Of a stretch of DNA of 13,476 nt, positions 1-7,827 are shown in pieces. How positions within the stretch are numbered: position 1 is the stretch's first letter; each line of letters starts with the position of its first letter. Below the pieces are notes generated by a model that had not been told where the DNA came from, ran no database searches, and was given only the letters and a program-made list of their open reading frames with translations. The stretch covers positions 38,495-51,970 of the forward strand of contig CAJUFU010000018.1 of the NCBI GenBank assembly GCA_910585555.1, in the 5' to 3' direction. A program made the position numbers and the translations under genes. The stretch is from an uncultured Lachnospiraceae bacterium. Lineage in GTDB: Bacteria; Bacillota; Clostridia; Lachnospirales; Lachnospiraceae.

Positions 1-30
1 CTCTTTCCCTACACGACGCTCTTCCGATCT
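1..30. other. Illumina adapter sequence left on the contig end
   Basis: These 30 bases equal the 3' portion of the standard TruSeq read-1 adapter, recognisable by TACACGACGCTCTTCCGATC. The match stops at base 30, and base 31 begins sequence that continues the reading frame of the neighbouring gene. This is an untrimmed library artefact, so nothing biological should be read from it, and the contig really starts at base 31. Recognition is from memory of the adapter sequence. Confidence 0.97.
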
Positions 31-326
31 CTGCGCGTATATCGTATCATGCTCTGTTCCGCATTATCACATATCCGGTTTTCGTAATTCGCATAGTTCA
101 TAATCGTCCTGTCAAGAGCCTGCATCATCTGTCTGAGCACCTGCTGCTCTCCCTGCATCCTGTCAAACTCACTCCTAAGACGCATCAGCACCTCTTCCAT
201 TCCCGAAAGGCTGCCCAATTCCCTGATAATCGACTCCGTCTCTATATGCAAGTCCGTAAACTGTGCGCTACACTGCCCCAACTGCACACAATCTTCTATT
301 GCCTGATTCATCACGATGCTGAACAT
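31..326 (-). CDS. Small helical protein, 3' end missing; possible WXG100-like or T7SS accessory factor
   Basis: The start is ATG at 324-326, preceded by AAAGGAG with 7 bases of spacing. Residues 1-98 are genuine; the apparent tail R-D-R-K-S-V-V and stop come from adapter sequence, so the real C-terminus is unknown. The visible part is polar, almost certainly all helix, without signal peptide or membrane segment. There is a possible turn at LGSLSGM (about residues 37-43) and then long amphipathic helices. The segment ALDRTIMNYANYENRI resembles the second-helix pattern of ESAT-6/WXG100 proteins, but no W-x-G is present. It lies 97 bp after the EsaB-like gene, behind its own candidate promoter. 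A secreted WXG100-type protein or a helical partner of an LXG toxin would suit the position; neither is shown. Confidence 0.75.
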
Positions 327-351
327 TTACCGGCTCCTTTGTTATATCCAC

Positions 352-381
352 ATTATAATCCATTGTTTCTTCTATGGTCCA
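352..381 (-). promoter_or_regulatory. Candidate promoter of the truncated small helical gene
   Basis: On the minus strand TGGACC (376-381) and a perfect TATAAT (352-357) are separated by 18 bp. The predicted start lies close upstream of the ribosome site of the gene starting at 326, giving a leader of roughly 20 nt. The weak -35 together with the upstream paired repeat suggests activator dependence. It shares an element with the promoter at 12808-12836 at the identical distance. Confidence 0.5.
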
Positions 382-382
382 T

Positions 383-418
383 TTGCTGACAGACGACACA
401 TATTTTAGTATGAACGAC
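383..418 (-). promoter_or_regulatory. Candidate LytTR-type operator, copy B
   Basis: On the minus strand, GTCGT occurs twice (414-418 and 393-397) with starts exactly 21 bp apart, two helical turns, the geometry of LytTR direct-repeat sites. The proximal copy is part of GTCGTCTGTCAGCAA (383-397). That block differs at only two of 15 positions from the block at 12839-12853, and both stand exactly 25 bp before a -10 hexamer. The half-sites themselves fit the published LytTR consensus only partly, so the assignment rests mainly on spacing and on the shared block. Confidence 0.5.
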
Positions 419-423
419 ATATT

Positions 424-672
424 CTACACCAGAATCAGACTGTCTCCGGTCACAATATGACAGTCTGACAACGTATAATCTCTGTGCAGAATCTGCTTGT
501 CTTTTGCCGCACACAACATCAGACATCCCATATCGCCCACAATCTGACAATGCTCTTTCTGCCCGATCATCTCACTGATTTCTTCTATCACATTGTAAAC
601 CGGTACTTCCTCATCCAATTGAAAATCATAGGTGTTCCCAATAGATGGAACATAAATATCGACCAAAATCAT
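424..672 (-). CDS. esaB: EsaB/YukD-like ubiquitin-fold protein of type VII secretion
   Basis: This 82-residue protein begins MILVDIYVPSIGNTYDFQLD and ends LSDCHIVTGDSLILV, the beta-grasp layout of the YukD/EsaB family: two N-terminal strands, a central helix (VYNVIEEISEMIGQ) and a closing hydrophobic strand. Length agrees with the family (about 80 residues). EsaB is a small cytoplasmic component needed for or regulating type VIIb secretion; its exact job is not settled. The start overlaps the stop of the upstream gene as ATGA, and GGGAGG lies 6 bases before it, so translation is probably coupled. Association with EssC three genes upstream supports the call. No conjugation-type C-terminal Gly-Gly is present, as expected for this family. 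Confidence 0.85.
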   Translation of the reverse strand: MILVDIYVPSIGNTYDFQLDEEVPVYNVIEEISEMIGQKEHCQIVGDMGCLMLCAAKDKQILHRDYTLSDCHIVTGDSLILV

Positions 673-1382
673 AATCCGCCTCCCATCAGTTCTAAAAACA
701 GTTCCTCCGCCTTTTCATCGGAATACACATATACCTGATTCTGCTCTCCGTTACTTAACGCTAAATAGTCATCCAGCACCCCGTTAATGATCAAAAGCTG
801 CCGCACTTTCCTCTTTTGAATAACAGAATATTGTATCAGGCAGCAACTGACCTTCTCCCGCCGTATAATATCCTCTTTTTCCTGCTCATACAGCTTTCCT
901 GACAGCTTTTGCATCTGCAGATACTCTTCCTGGTTGCCGGGGCATGTCTGATTCTTGTCTAACACGCCCGGAACGAAGAACCCGTATTCCTGCATTTTCA
1001 GATACGCTTCCTTTCTGTCCACAGCCTCTGCCCGGTACATCTGCCCGTCCTGTCCTTGCAGACTTACAAATACCAGTTTCTGCCCTGCATAAATACAGCA
1101 CTCCGGATATTCTTCTCCGGCCGTCAGCGTCCACATATACTCTGCCTTTACCAAATCATTTAGAATCTCTGATAAACATTCATCTATCAGGATACGGTTT
1201 TCGCATACGGATAACATATTTTGCCTGGCCATCTCAAACAAAATCCTATATAGCGCCTCCTGGTCCATCTCCCCATGCACATCCATCCGAAAGCCGAATA
1301 ACTGCCGCATTCCCTTCATGCTCAAAAGCACCGCCAGCTCTTCCTGCCTTAAGTAATAGGCCCTCTCAATCCTGTCTGTCAC
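669..1382 (-). CDS. Unrecognised 237-residue T7SS-locus protein; possible EspG-like chaperone
   Basis: Translation starts at GTG (1380-1382), which overlaps the stop of the LytTR gene as GTGA; AAAGGAG lies 8 bases upstream. The protein is soluble, with no signal peptide or membrane segment. It starts with a helix (YYLRQEELAVLLSMKGMRQL), continues with helices around 41-80 (EALYRILFEMARQ, LSEILNDLVKAEYMW), then strands (CCIYAGQKLVFVSL, MYRAEAV), a charged middle (about 150-175) and a C-terminal strand/helix part. The order of an N-terminal 'x-x-E-L-A-x-L-L' helix, a two-helix block and antiparallel strands recalls mycobacterial EspG, the cytosolic chaperone of PE/PPE substrates. That comparison is by eye and could be wrong. 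Tight coupling to the EsaB-like gene makes a role in the secretion system likely. Confidence 0.8.
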   Translation of the reverse strand: MTDRIERAYYLRQEELAVLLSMKGMRQLFGFRMDVHGEMDQEALYRILFEMARQNMLSVCENRILIDECLSEILNDLVKAEYMWTLTAGEEYPECCIYAGQKLVFVSLQGQDGQMYRAEAVDRKEAYLKMQEYGFFVPGVLDKNQTCPGNQEEYLQMQKLSGKLYEQEKEDIIRREKVSCCLIQYSVIQKRKVRQLLIINGVLDDYLALSNGEQNQVYVYSDEKAEELFLELMGGGL

Positions 1383-2101
1383 CTGCCAAACTCCTTTAAA
1401 TCAGCTTTATAGCTTCTGGATAAGGGTACTTCATAGCCATCCGCCAGACAAATACGATTCTGCGACAGCATAATCTTGCGAATCTTGAGGGAATTGACTA
1501 TAAATCCCCTGTGACACCGTATAAACTGTTCCGGCAGTTCTTCCGCCAGCTTATCTATGGTATGGTAGAATCCAAACGCCTCTCGGCCGGCACAAATGTA
1601 AATCTTCTTTTCTCTGGCCTCGAAAAAGTAGATTTTTTCATAAGGAATCCTGATGCTGCCTTCCTTGGTGTCAATCACATAAAACTGCTCTCCCGTCTGT
1701 TTCGTGTTCTTTACCGCTTCCAGATATCCCCTGATAAATTCCTCCAACACCTCCCAGATCTGCTCCTTCGACCACGGCCTTAACAGCAGCGAATCCGCAT
1801 GGATATCGGGCTTCATATAAGTCATGGGAGAAGTACGCAGATCGGCCAGAATCAGTAAGCCCGCAGACCGATACGCCCTCCTGATCTGGCGCAGATATTC
1901 CAACGCATCAAGGCGTGTCACATCATACATCAGCATGTCTAAAAGCGGCGCTTCTTCCAGATAAGCCCGTAACTGTTTAAGTTCCGGAATCTGCGCTATG
2001 TTCCATCTGTCTTCCCCCAGCTTTGCCGCCAACTCTTTGGTGACAATCTTGAGTTCCTCTAACTCTGCGCGGTTTTCATCATATGCCGCCATCGCTATCA
2101 T
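1379..2101 (-). CDS. Orphan LytTR-family transcription regulator with degenerate receiver
   Basis: The 240-residue protein has an N-terminal receiver-like half (1-125) and a LytTR DNA-binding domain (about 138-238: FYVIDTKEGSIRIPYEKIYF, FEAREKKIY, FIRCHRGFIVN, VPLSRSYK). In the receiver, the acidic pocket is reduced to YDE (7-9), D60 sits where the phospho-acceptor belongs (MLMYDVT), the conserved Thr/Ser after strand 4 is not seen, and the conserved Lys is R108 (LLLRPW). It may therefore work without classic His-Asp phosphorylation. No histidine kinase gene is in the window. The start ATG at 2099-2101 is chosen because MIAMAAYDEN forms receiver strand 1 and AAAGGGG lies 7 bases ahead, inside the end of essC. 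It probably binds the paired repeats at 12849-12879 and 393-418 and so controls its own operon; this is inferred. Confidence 0.9.
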   Translation of the reverse strand: MIAMAAYDENRAELEELKIVTKELAAKLGEDRWNIAQIPELKQLRAYLEEAPLLDMLMYDVTRLDALEYLRQIRRAYRSAGLLILADLRTSPMTYMKPDIHADSLLLRPWSKEQIWEVLEEFIRGYLEAVKNTKQTGEQFYVIDTKEGSIRIPYEKIYFFEAREKKIYICAGREAFGFYHTIDKLAEELPEQFIRCHRGFIVNSLKIRKIMLSQNRICLADGYEVPLSRSYKADLKEFGR

Positions 2102-2105
2102 GTAT

Positions 2106-5100
2106 CTACCCCTTTACTAACGGAATGATCACCTTTCTCACATCTTCATCTTCACTAGCCGGCAGCATACCGATACCGGGCTTTAGGGCCTTGGTCTGCT
2201 GCGCATAAGGAACATAATCGAAATTCATAATCCGCTGTCCGGCCACATTGCCGCCAAAATGGATTCCCGTCTTATACCGCAGGAAATATTCATATATTTT
2301 GGTGCCGGCCGCCTTTGCCACATCTTCCTGATTGTAGCAGGCCATCCAATATACATTGTGCAGGCTGCCTTTATCTAACAAATTCTCCACAAAGGGCTTC
2401 ATTTCCGCTGTCCCTTCCGGGTGCATAACATGGGTGATAAAGTCCGTAAGGTTTGCAATGAGAATAAATCTTGCCTCAAACGCCTGCATGTCATCATAAA
2501 TCTCCCTATCTGACATACCCTTTTGTACATCCGCTTTCTTTCTCTTATTGCGGGCTACAAAGTCAGGCATCAGCTGTGTGAAAAACGTAAACATCTCAGC
2601 GTCCGTGCCAATTCTCTGACAGGTATCCGTGCTCTCCGGCATTAAGAAATCATTGCCAAAATCAATCACTGTAACCTTACCGCCCCGCATTGCGGCCGAC
2701 TCCTTGATTACCCTAAGCAGATTCGTCTTGCCGCTTCTGGATTTGCCGGCAATCAGGTAACAATAGGTCCTGCTTAAGTTGATACCATAGACAGCTGCGT
2801 TCTGGAAATTATAGCCAATGGGCAGGTGACAGTCATCCTGTGCCATGGAGACAGTCTCTTCCAGCCTAGCAAACTCCGCCCAGACAGGGTTTTCCGGTAT
2901 CTCGGGTATGGGTCTGGCGGTTTTGCCCTGCCAGGCATCCCCCATGATACCGCCCAGTTTCTTAATCTCCTCCGCCCGTGTAAAATCATCCTCCGCACAA
3001 AAAGCAAGTGCTGTCTGGAATTCCAGAATTTCCTCCCCCACATGGGCCAGACCGCGTCCCTTAATATTGACCTCCGGAAGCGTCTCAATCCGCATGGTAC
3101 GCATTGCATCCACATACTGGAATTTATCGCTCATCTCAAGGCAGATCACGGTGCGCAGATTATCCCCAATCCTTGTAGGAATCTCTAATGCGCCAAAACC
3201 TCCAGCCGTCATCACTAAGAAGATGCCATAACCGACACCGTCCTTGGACAACTGCAGAATGATATCTTCATAGAGATTGTTCGTCTTATTCCTGAAATTG
3301 GAATAATTATCAATCACCACGATCACTGAGGGAACCGTAATGCCATTGACCCGTACATACTGCTCGTAGTTGCCGCCCTTAAACAGCTTCTTTCTCTCGT
3401 CCAATATCTCGCCTAACATATTGAAGAATTTCGCCAGTCTGTCATCCTCATTCTCGGAAATGATGCCGCCCACATGAGGCATCCCCGCATAAGCAGACAA
3501 CATCCCGGCACTGAAATCAATGCCATAAATATTAATCTCAGCCGGTGTATACTTGTTGACCAAAGCATAAACAAGGGTCTGCAGGAAAGTACTCTTGCCG
3601 CTGACCACCGTACCAACTACCGCGTGATGCCCGTTCTGCGACAGACTGATTTCCAAAGCCCCCTGTGCCTGATTAACCGGATCGTCGTACATGCCCACAG
3701 GCACACAGATATTCCACTCTCTGTCTTTCCGGTTCCATTTACCGCCGTCAAAGTAATCCGTCCTTTTGTATCCTGCAAGCTGATGTAAGTATAACAGTGT
3801 CGGCAGAACAGGTAGCCAGAGCTGCAGATTGTGAACATAGCCGTTGTTCTTTGCCACATCCGCCAAGTGCTCTATCACAGCATCCAGCTGGGTCTTCTGC
3901 TTCTTCTCCGGCAGCTTCAACCCATTCTCCACGGCATATCCTATCATCTCCCGGGCCAGCGTATCCGTTATGTCGTTATTGGACTGTCTGACTGCCAAAT
4001 AGGCAATCAGCAGGTCTTTCATCCTCTGCCCATTGTACTCATGAAACGGATACTCGATTTTACAGTCAGACAGCGCCTCAAAGATTCTCCCAAGATACTG
4101 CTGTAAAAGCGCTCTGTCCGCCATAACTGTCTCAAGGCTCTTTCCTGCAGGCAGGCCAACCGATTCTATAATCTTGACCAGTTCCAGAATCCATCTTGTC
4201 TTAATCTCTTCTGTCTGTTTAATCTTCAGACGGCTGCCGATCAGTGCCGCCTTACCTGTTGCGGACACCATACGGGCAATCTCCGACTTGGAGTCTCCCA
4301 GTTCATCGTCATATACGGCACCGCTGTAGCCGGACTGGAACAGCTCAAACAGTTCATCATTTCCCACCTGCATATAGCAGCGTCCCGCCTGTGTAATATA
4401 AGCGGCATCCGGTCTGTGGAGCATATCGTTACTATCCTGTCTGTCCTGCACACGCAGACACAAGCGAAATTTCGAATTACTCCAAATATTATCATCCACT
4501 GTACCGCTTGGTTTCTGTGTCGCCAGAATCAGATGCACACCCAGGCTTCGCCCCACCTGCGCCACACTGATTAACTCCCGCATGAAATCCGGCTCCTCAC
4601 GTTTCAATTCCGCAAACTCATCAATGATAATAAACATATGAGGCACCGGAATGGAAGCCTCGTTATTCTTATACATTCTCGTATAGAGATTGATATTGTT
4701 CACACCATGTTCGTTAAAGATTCTCTGCCGCCTTTTGTTCTCGCTCTTGATAGAAACCATAGCCCGCTTCACCTGATTACCGGAAAGATTGGATATCTGC
4801 CCAATCATATGGGGCAGTCCGTCAAACAGATTTGCCATACCGCCGCCCTTGTAGTCGATGATAAAGAATCCCACATCATCCGGGCTGAAATTCAGTGCCA
4901 AAGACAGGATATATGTCTGCAGAGTCTCACTTTTACCGGAACCTGTGGTGCCCGCAATCAGGCCGTGAGGTCCGTGATACTTCTCATGAATGTCCAGATA
5001 CCAGGGCGCACCGCCCGCCTTCTGGCCTATTAACGCCTTCATATTGTCATAGGTACGGTTCTTACGCCATTTATCCAAAACATGCAGCTCACTGGGCCGC

Positions 5101-7106
5101 CGGATACCGTACATCTCAAAGAATGACAAGGCGTTTGGAATATCCCCGCCGTTTCCTGTCTCCCGCACTTCGATATCTGCAAGAGTCCTGGCTAACAACT
5201 CCAGCTGTCTGTCCACGATACGGTCAAACACAATCGGCACCCGCTCGTCCACTTCCTCATCGATACCGTACATCCCCTGGAATTGTTCATCATTCTGGAT
5301 AATGTAATCACAGACATTGGGCAGATTTTCATAGGTATCTGTCAGGAAAACCGTCACAAGATCGCGATTATCTTCATCCGTGATATACTTGGTGATCAAT
5401 TCCCCTTCCAACAGTTCAGCGTCCGCCACAAACAAAACATACTGAGGACAGCTTACCTTCTCATGATCATACCTTGCATGTGTTCCTCTGTTCTCCGCCC
5501 GAGTCCTGAGCACTTTGGTAATCTCATACAATACGTCTCCCGCCTCAGTCTTATTCCTGGCAACGAAACGTGTCTTCTTATCCTCCGACCACACATGAGG
5601 GAACCATTTCATGTATTCCCACTTTGCCGATTCATCAACACTCTCATCATATAGAAAAGCCATCTTCACATCAGTGTAGCAATTGGAAGCCGCAATCTGT
5701 GCCACAAGATTGTGCATCATCTGGACAGCCCCCTGCTTCTTCCTGCCGCCCACAATACCAATCATGCGGTGTTTCCATAAATCCACACAGATGGGAACCT
5801 CATGAAGCTGCTTATAACTTTGCTGTATCATCGCCGGTTTCTCCGCCAGAGAGTCATTCATGAGTGTAAACTTCTCTTTCGGCACGTTCACTGTCACCTG
5901 AAAAGGCATACTGCCGATGCCCAGCCGATGACTTAGGAAATCTCCATGATTTGCATTCCGATTCCAAAGCAGTGCATTGGACGCATTGTATCTGCAGCAC
6001 TCCTCCGCAGACAAATACATACTCCGCAGATTGTTGGTGTTCTTCTCATATTTTTCTTTAATCTGGTTAGAGCACTTGATCAGGTATTCCCCGTATGCTT
6101 CGAAACGGTGCCTCTCCTCTTCTCTGTTTTTCTTCTTATCAAAGAACAGATTTAAAAGTGCCCACATGGTTCCAATCACCGCAGAAGACACCGCCGTGAT
6201 TAACCCCGTATACATAAAAGCACTGCCCGTATTCCCGCTGGCTCTGTTGCCATAAATCGCCAGACCGCATCCCAGGAGCATTGGAAGCGCCATGGTCATG
6301 GAAGGCCCAATCAGCATACCGATCGGTTTCTTGTTCAGAGTCTTTGGAGACGGCGGCGGCTCAATCTCTATGGTATCCTTGTCAATCTTATAAAGCAGTC
6401 TCGGGCTCCGGTGATAGAGCACCTTCTCTCTATGCTCTTCCATCCGCGGAAGAATGCTGTGGGGCGCCGGTTTGTAAGGTATGAATTTCTGCCCGTTTAT
6501 CTGCACATTTTCCGCATAGGTATTTACTGCCAGAACCTCTCCCAGAAAGACCAGACATAACCCAAATATATGTACACAATCTCCAAACGAAAGCTGCCTG
6601 CTTCCCACCACGCGCACAGCATTTACAAAAATACCGTTGGCACTCTTATCCTCTATGACATACTGTCCCTGCCTTTTACTGATCACCGCGTGCTCCCTGG
6701 AAATCAGACTCCTTGTATTATACTGAATATCATTACGCTCGGCACTGCCGATCGTAACCTCCGAAATGTTTCGCACATCATATTTTTCAAAAACCCGAAA
6801 AGGACTCTCCAGCGCATCCACCATCACAGATATGGTCTCTCCGCCTGTCAGAAGAATCGTGAGCAAGTCCTTATCTTTCAGATTGACGCCGGCATAATCT
6901 GTTTTATCTACTGCGCTTTCGACCACATAACCTGCTGCCGCAAGAAAATGCCAGTGATTCTCTATGACCTCCATCCGCAGTTCAACGTCCCTGTCCAAGA
7001 CAAAAACATCTTTACTTAATATAATGGAATGCTCCGCGTTGTTGACCGCCGGAAGCAAAAATTCTTGAAACGCTTTCGGACTATGAATGGAAAGAACCAA
7101 ACTCAT
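2106..7106 (-). CDS. essC: Type VIIb secretion ATPase EssC (YukB/YukA type)
   Basis: At 1666 residues this is a full-length EssC, the membrane motor that recognises and drives export of WXG100 and LXG-type substrates. Domains in order: an N-terminal FHA-like domain (about 1-95, degenerate); a second FHA domain (about 110-195) with S-R-E-H at 136-139 and N-G at 157-158; two membrane segments (about 262-285 and 296-321); a degenerate nucleotide-binding-like region (about 445-600); and three FtsK/SpoIIIE ATPase domains. Domain 1 has Walker A GTTGSGKS (719-726) and Walker B FIIIDE (825-830). Domain 2 has GTVVSGKS (1165-1172) and VIVVID (1261-1266). Domain 3 has GKSRSGKT (1454-1461), but the Walker B strand reads FILIANL, so the acidic residue is not at the usual place. 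CGGAGG lies 8 bases before the ATG. The gene starts 23 bp after the FHA gene and its last codons carry the ribosome site of the LytTR gene. Confidence 0.97.
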   Translation of the reverse strand: MSLVLSIHSPKAFQEFLLPAVNNAEHSIILSKDVFVLDRDVELRMEVIENHWHFLAAAGYVVESAVDKTDYAGVNLKDKDLLTILLTGGETISVMVDALESPFRVFEKYDVRNISEVTIGSAERNDIQYNTRSLISREHAVISKRQGQYVIEDKSANGIFVNAVRVVGSRQLSFGDCVHIFGLCLVFLGEVLAVNTYAENVQINGQKFIPYKPAPHSILPRMEEHREKVLYHRSPRLLYKIDKDTIEIEPPPSPKTLNKKPIGMLIGPSMTMALPMLLGCGLAIYGNRASGNTGSAFMYTGLITAVSSAVIGTMWALLNLFFDKKKNREEERHRFEAYGEYLIKCSNQIKEKYEKNTNNLRSMYLSAEECCRYNASNALLWNRNANHGDFLSHRLGIGSMPFQVTVNVPKEKFTLMNDSLAEKPAMIQQSYKQLHEVPICVDLWKHRMIGIVGGRKKQGAVQMMHNLVAQIAASNCYTDVKMAFLYDESVDESAKWEYMKWFPHVWSEDKKTRFVARNKTEAGDVLYEITKVLRTRAENRGTHARYDHEKVSCPQYVLFVADAELLEGELITKYITDEDNRDLVTVFLTDTYENLPNVCDYIIQNDEQFQGMYGIDEEVDERVPIVFDRIVDRQLELLARTLADIEVRETGNGGDIPNALSFFEMYGIRRPSELHVLDKWRKNRTYDNMKALIGQKAGGAPWYLDIHEKYHGPHGLIAGTTGSGKSETLQTYILSLALNFSPDDVGFFIIDYKGGGMANLFDGLPHMIGQISNLSGNQVKRAMVSIKSENKRRQRIFNEHGVNNINLYTRMYKNNEASIPVPHMFIIIDEFAELKREEPDFMRELISVAQVGRSLGVHLILATQKPSGTVDDNIWSNSKFRLCLRVQDRQDSNDMLHRPDAAYITQAGRCYMQVGNDELFELFQSGYSGAVYDDELGDSKSEIARMVSATGKAALIGSRLKIKQTEEIKTRWILELVKIIESVGLPAGKSLETVMADRALLQQYLGRIFEALSDCKIEYPFHEYNGQRMKDLLIAYLAVRQSNNDITDTLAREMIGYAVENGLKLPEKKQKTQLDAVIEHLADVAKNNGYVHNLQLWLPVLPTLLYLHQLAGYKRTDYFDGGKWNRKDREWNICVPVGMYDDPVNQAQGALEISLSQNGHHAVVGTVVSGKSTFLQTLVYALVNKYTPAEINIYGIDFSAGMLSAYAGMPHVGGIISENEDDRLAKFFNMLGEILDERKKLFKGGNYEQYVRVNGITVPSVIVVIDNYSNFRNKTNNLYEDIILQLSKDGVGYGIFLVMTAGGFGALEIPTRIGDNLRTVICLEMSDKFQYVDAMRTMRIETLPEVNIKGRGLAHVGEEILEFQTALAFCAEDDFTRAEEIKKLGGIMGDAWQGKTARPIPEIPENPVWAEFARLEETVSMAQDDCHLPIGYNFQNAAVYGINLSRTYCYLIAGKSRSGKTNLLRVIKESAAMRGGKVTVIDFGNDFLMPESTDTCQRIGTDAEMFTFFTQLMPDFVARNKRKKADVQKGMSDREIYDDMQAFEARFILIANLTDFITHVMHPEGTAEMKPFVENLLDKGSLHNVYWMACYNQEDVAKAAGTKIYEYFLRYKTGIHFGGNVAGQRIMNFDYVPYAQQTKALKPGIGMLPASEDEDVRKVIIPLVKG

Positions 7107-7129
7107 GCCTTTATCCTCCGTAATTTCTC

Positions 7130-7756
7130 TTACTCCGTAATCGTGATATCATAAGAAACAGTGCCCAGCAAAATACGATCGCCTGACTGTAGTCTTATTC
7201 CCTTATCATCCGCAAGGGCCTGTTCTTTCTTTCGCCGGATGATGGTACGGGTGCTCTTTCCCGTATTTCTAATGTATACACCGCCGCCTGCGGCAAAAAT
7301 CTCACAATGATGGGGCGAAACTCCCTGTGACAGAACAGAGATTTCATTATCCTGCAAATCGCTCCCGATGCGTATCCGCTTCGCCGGATTTAAGACAAAT
7401 TTCCTGGTGGAAAGCTCTGTCTTTTCAACCAGCTGTAACATGGGCTGATGATATTTCCCGGACGATATATCCTGACTGTTGCCCTTGTTAGGGCCGCCCT
7501 TTTCCTTACTGCTGTAATCCACGTCATAGGGCTTGTAGATTTCCCGGCCGCCTGTGGCCGCGTGACTGTTTAAGATAATACTATTTAAATTCTCGTCCCG
7601 CATCCGGTCCGCAGCCGCCTGCGTAATTTCCTGCTTCTTCTCACGGTATCGCAGGAATTTCTTCAGGAAGAACAGTAGAAGAAAGAGGGCCAATGCGGAC
7701 GCGAGGATGAGGAGCGGGGTTTTATATTTGGTTATGTAAGATGATAATAGTAGCAT
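7130..7756 (-). CDS. Membrane-anchored FHA-domain protein
   Basis: This 208-residue protein has one N-terminal membrane helix (about 13-32) followed by KKFLRYREKK, which by the positive-inside rule places the C-terminal part in the cytoplasm. A low-complexity linker (about 45-104) leads to an FHA fold (about 106-206) with RIRIGSD, SPHHCEI, YIRNTGKST and the closing LQSGDRILLG. The residues that usually grip phosphothreonine are altered: Ser replaces the Arg of the GR motif (S132), and S-P-H-H (147-150) replaces S-R-x-H. Phosphopeptide binding is therefore uncertain. The gene directly precedes essC (23 bp), so the protein may sit with EssC at the membrane, in a way reminiscent of the separate FHA partners of other T7SS. 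CAGGAG lies 10 bases before the ATG. It is not a recognised EssB: no pseudokinase domain is present. Confidence 0.88.
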   Translation of the reverse strand: MLLLSSYITKYKTPLLILASALALFLLLFFLKKFLRYREKKQEITQAAADRMRDENLNSIILNSHAATGGREIYKPYDVDYSSKEKGGPNKGNSQDISSGKYHQPMLQLVEKTELSTRKFVLNPAKRIRIGSDLQDNEISVLSQGVSPHHCEIFAAGGGVYIRNTGKSTRTIIRRKKEQALADDKGIRLQSGDRILLGTVSYDITITE

Positions 7757-7827
7757 TTGTAGCTGTCTCCTGTATTTATTACAAATATCAACTATCCTGA
7801 CTAATTCAAAAGTAATGTAATGCTTTC

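Noticed and set aside
353..550. 65-residue minus-strand frame starting within the EsaB-like gene
   Set aside because: It overlaps the EsaB-like gene in another frame, has a Cys/Arg-rich composition without domain features, and the EsaB frame has the ribosome site and family match.
2826..3231. Long plus-strand frames opposite essC, and many similar ones elsewhere
   Set aside because: They lie opposite clearly coding genes with intact motifs; composition and lack of ribosome sites mark them as antisense shadows.
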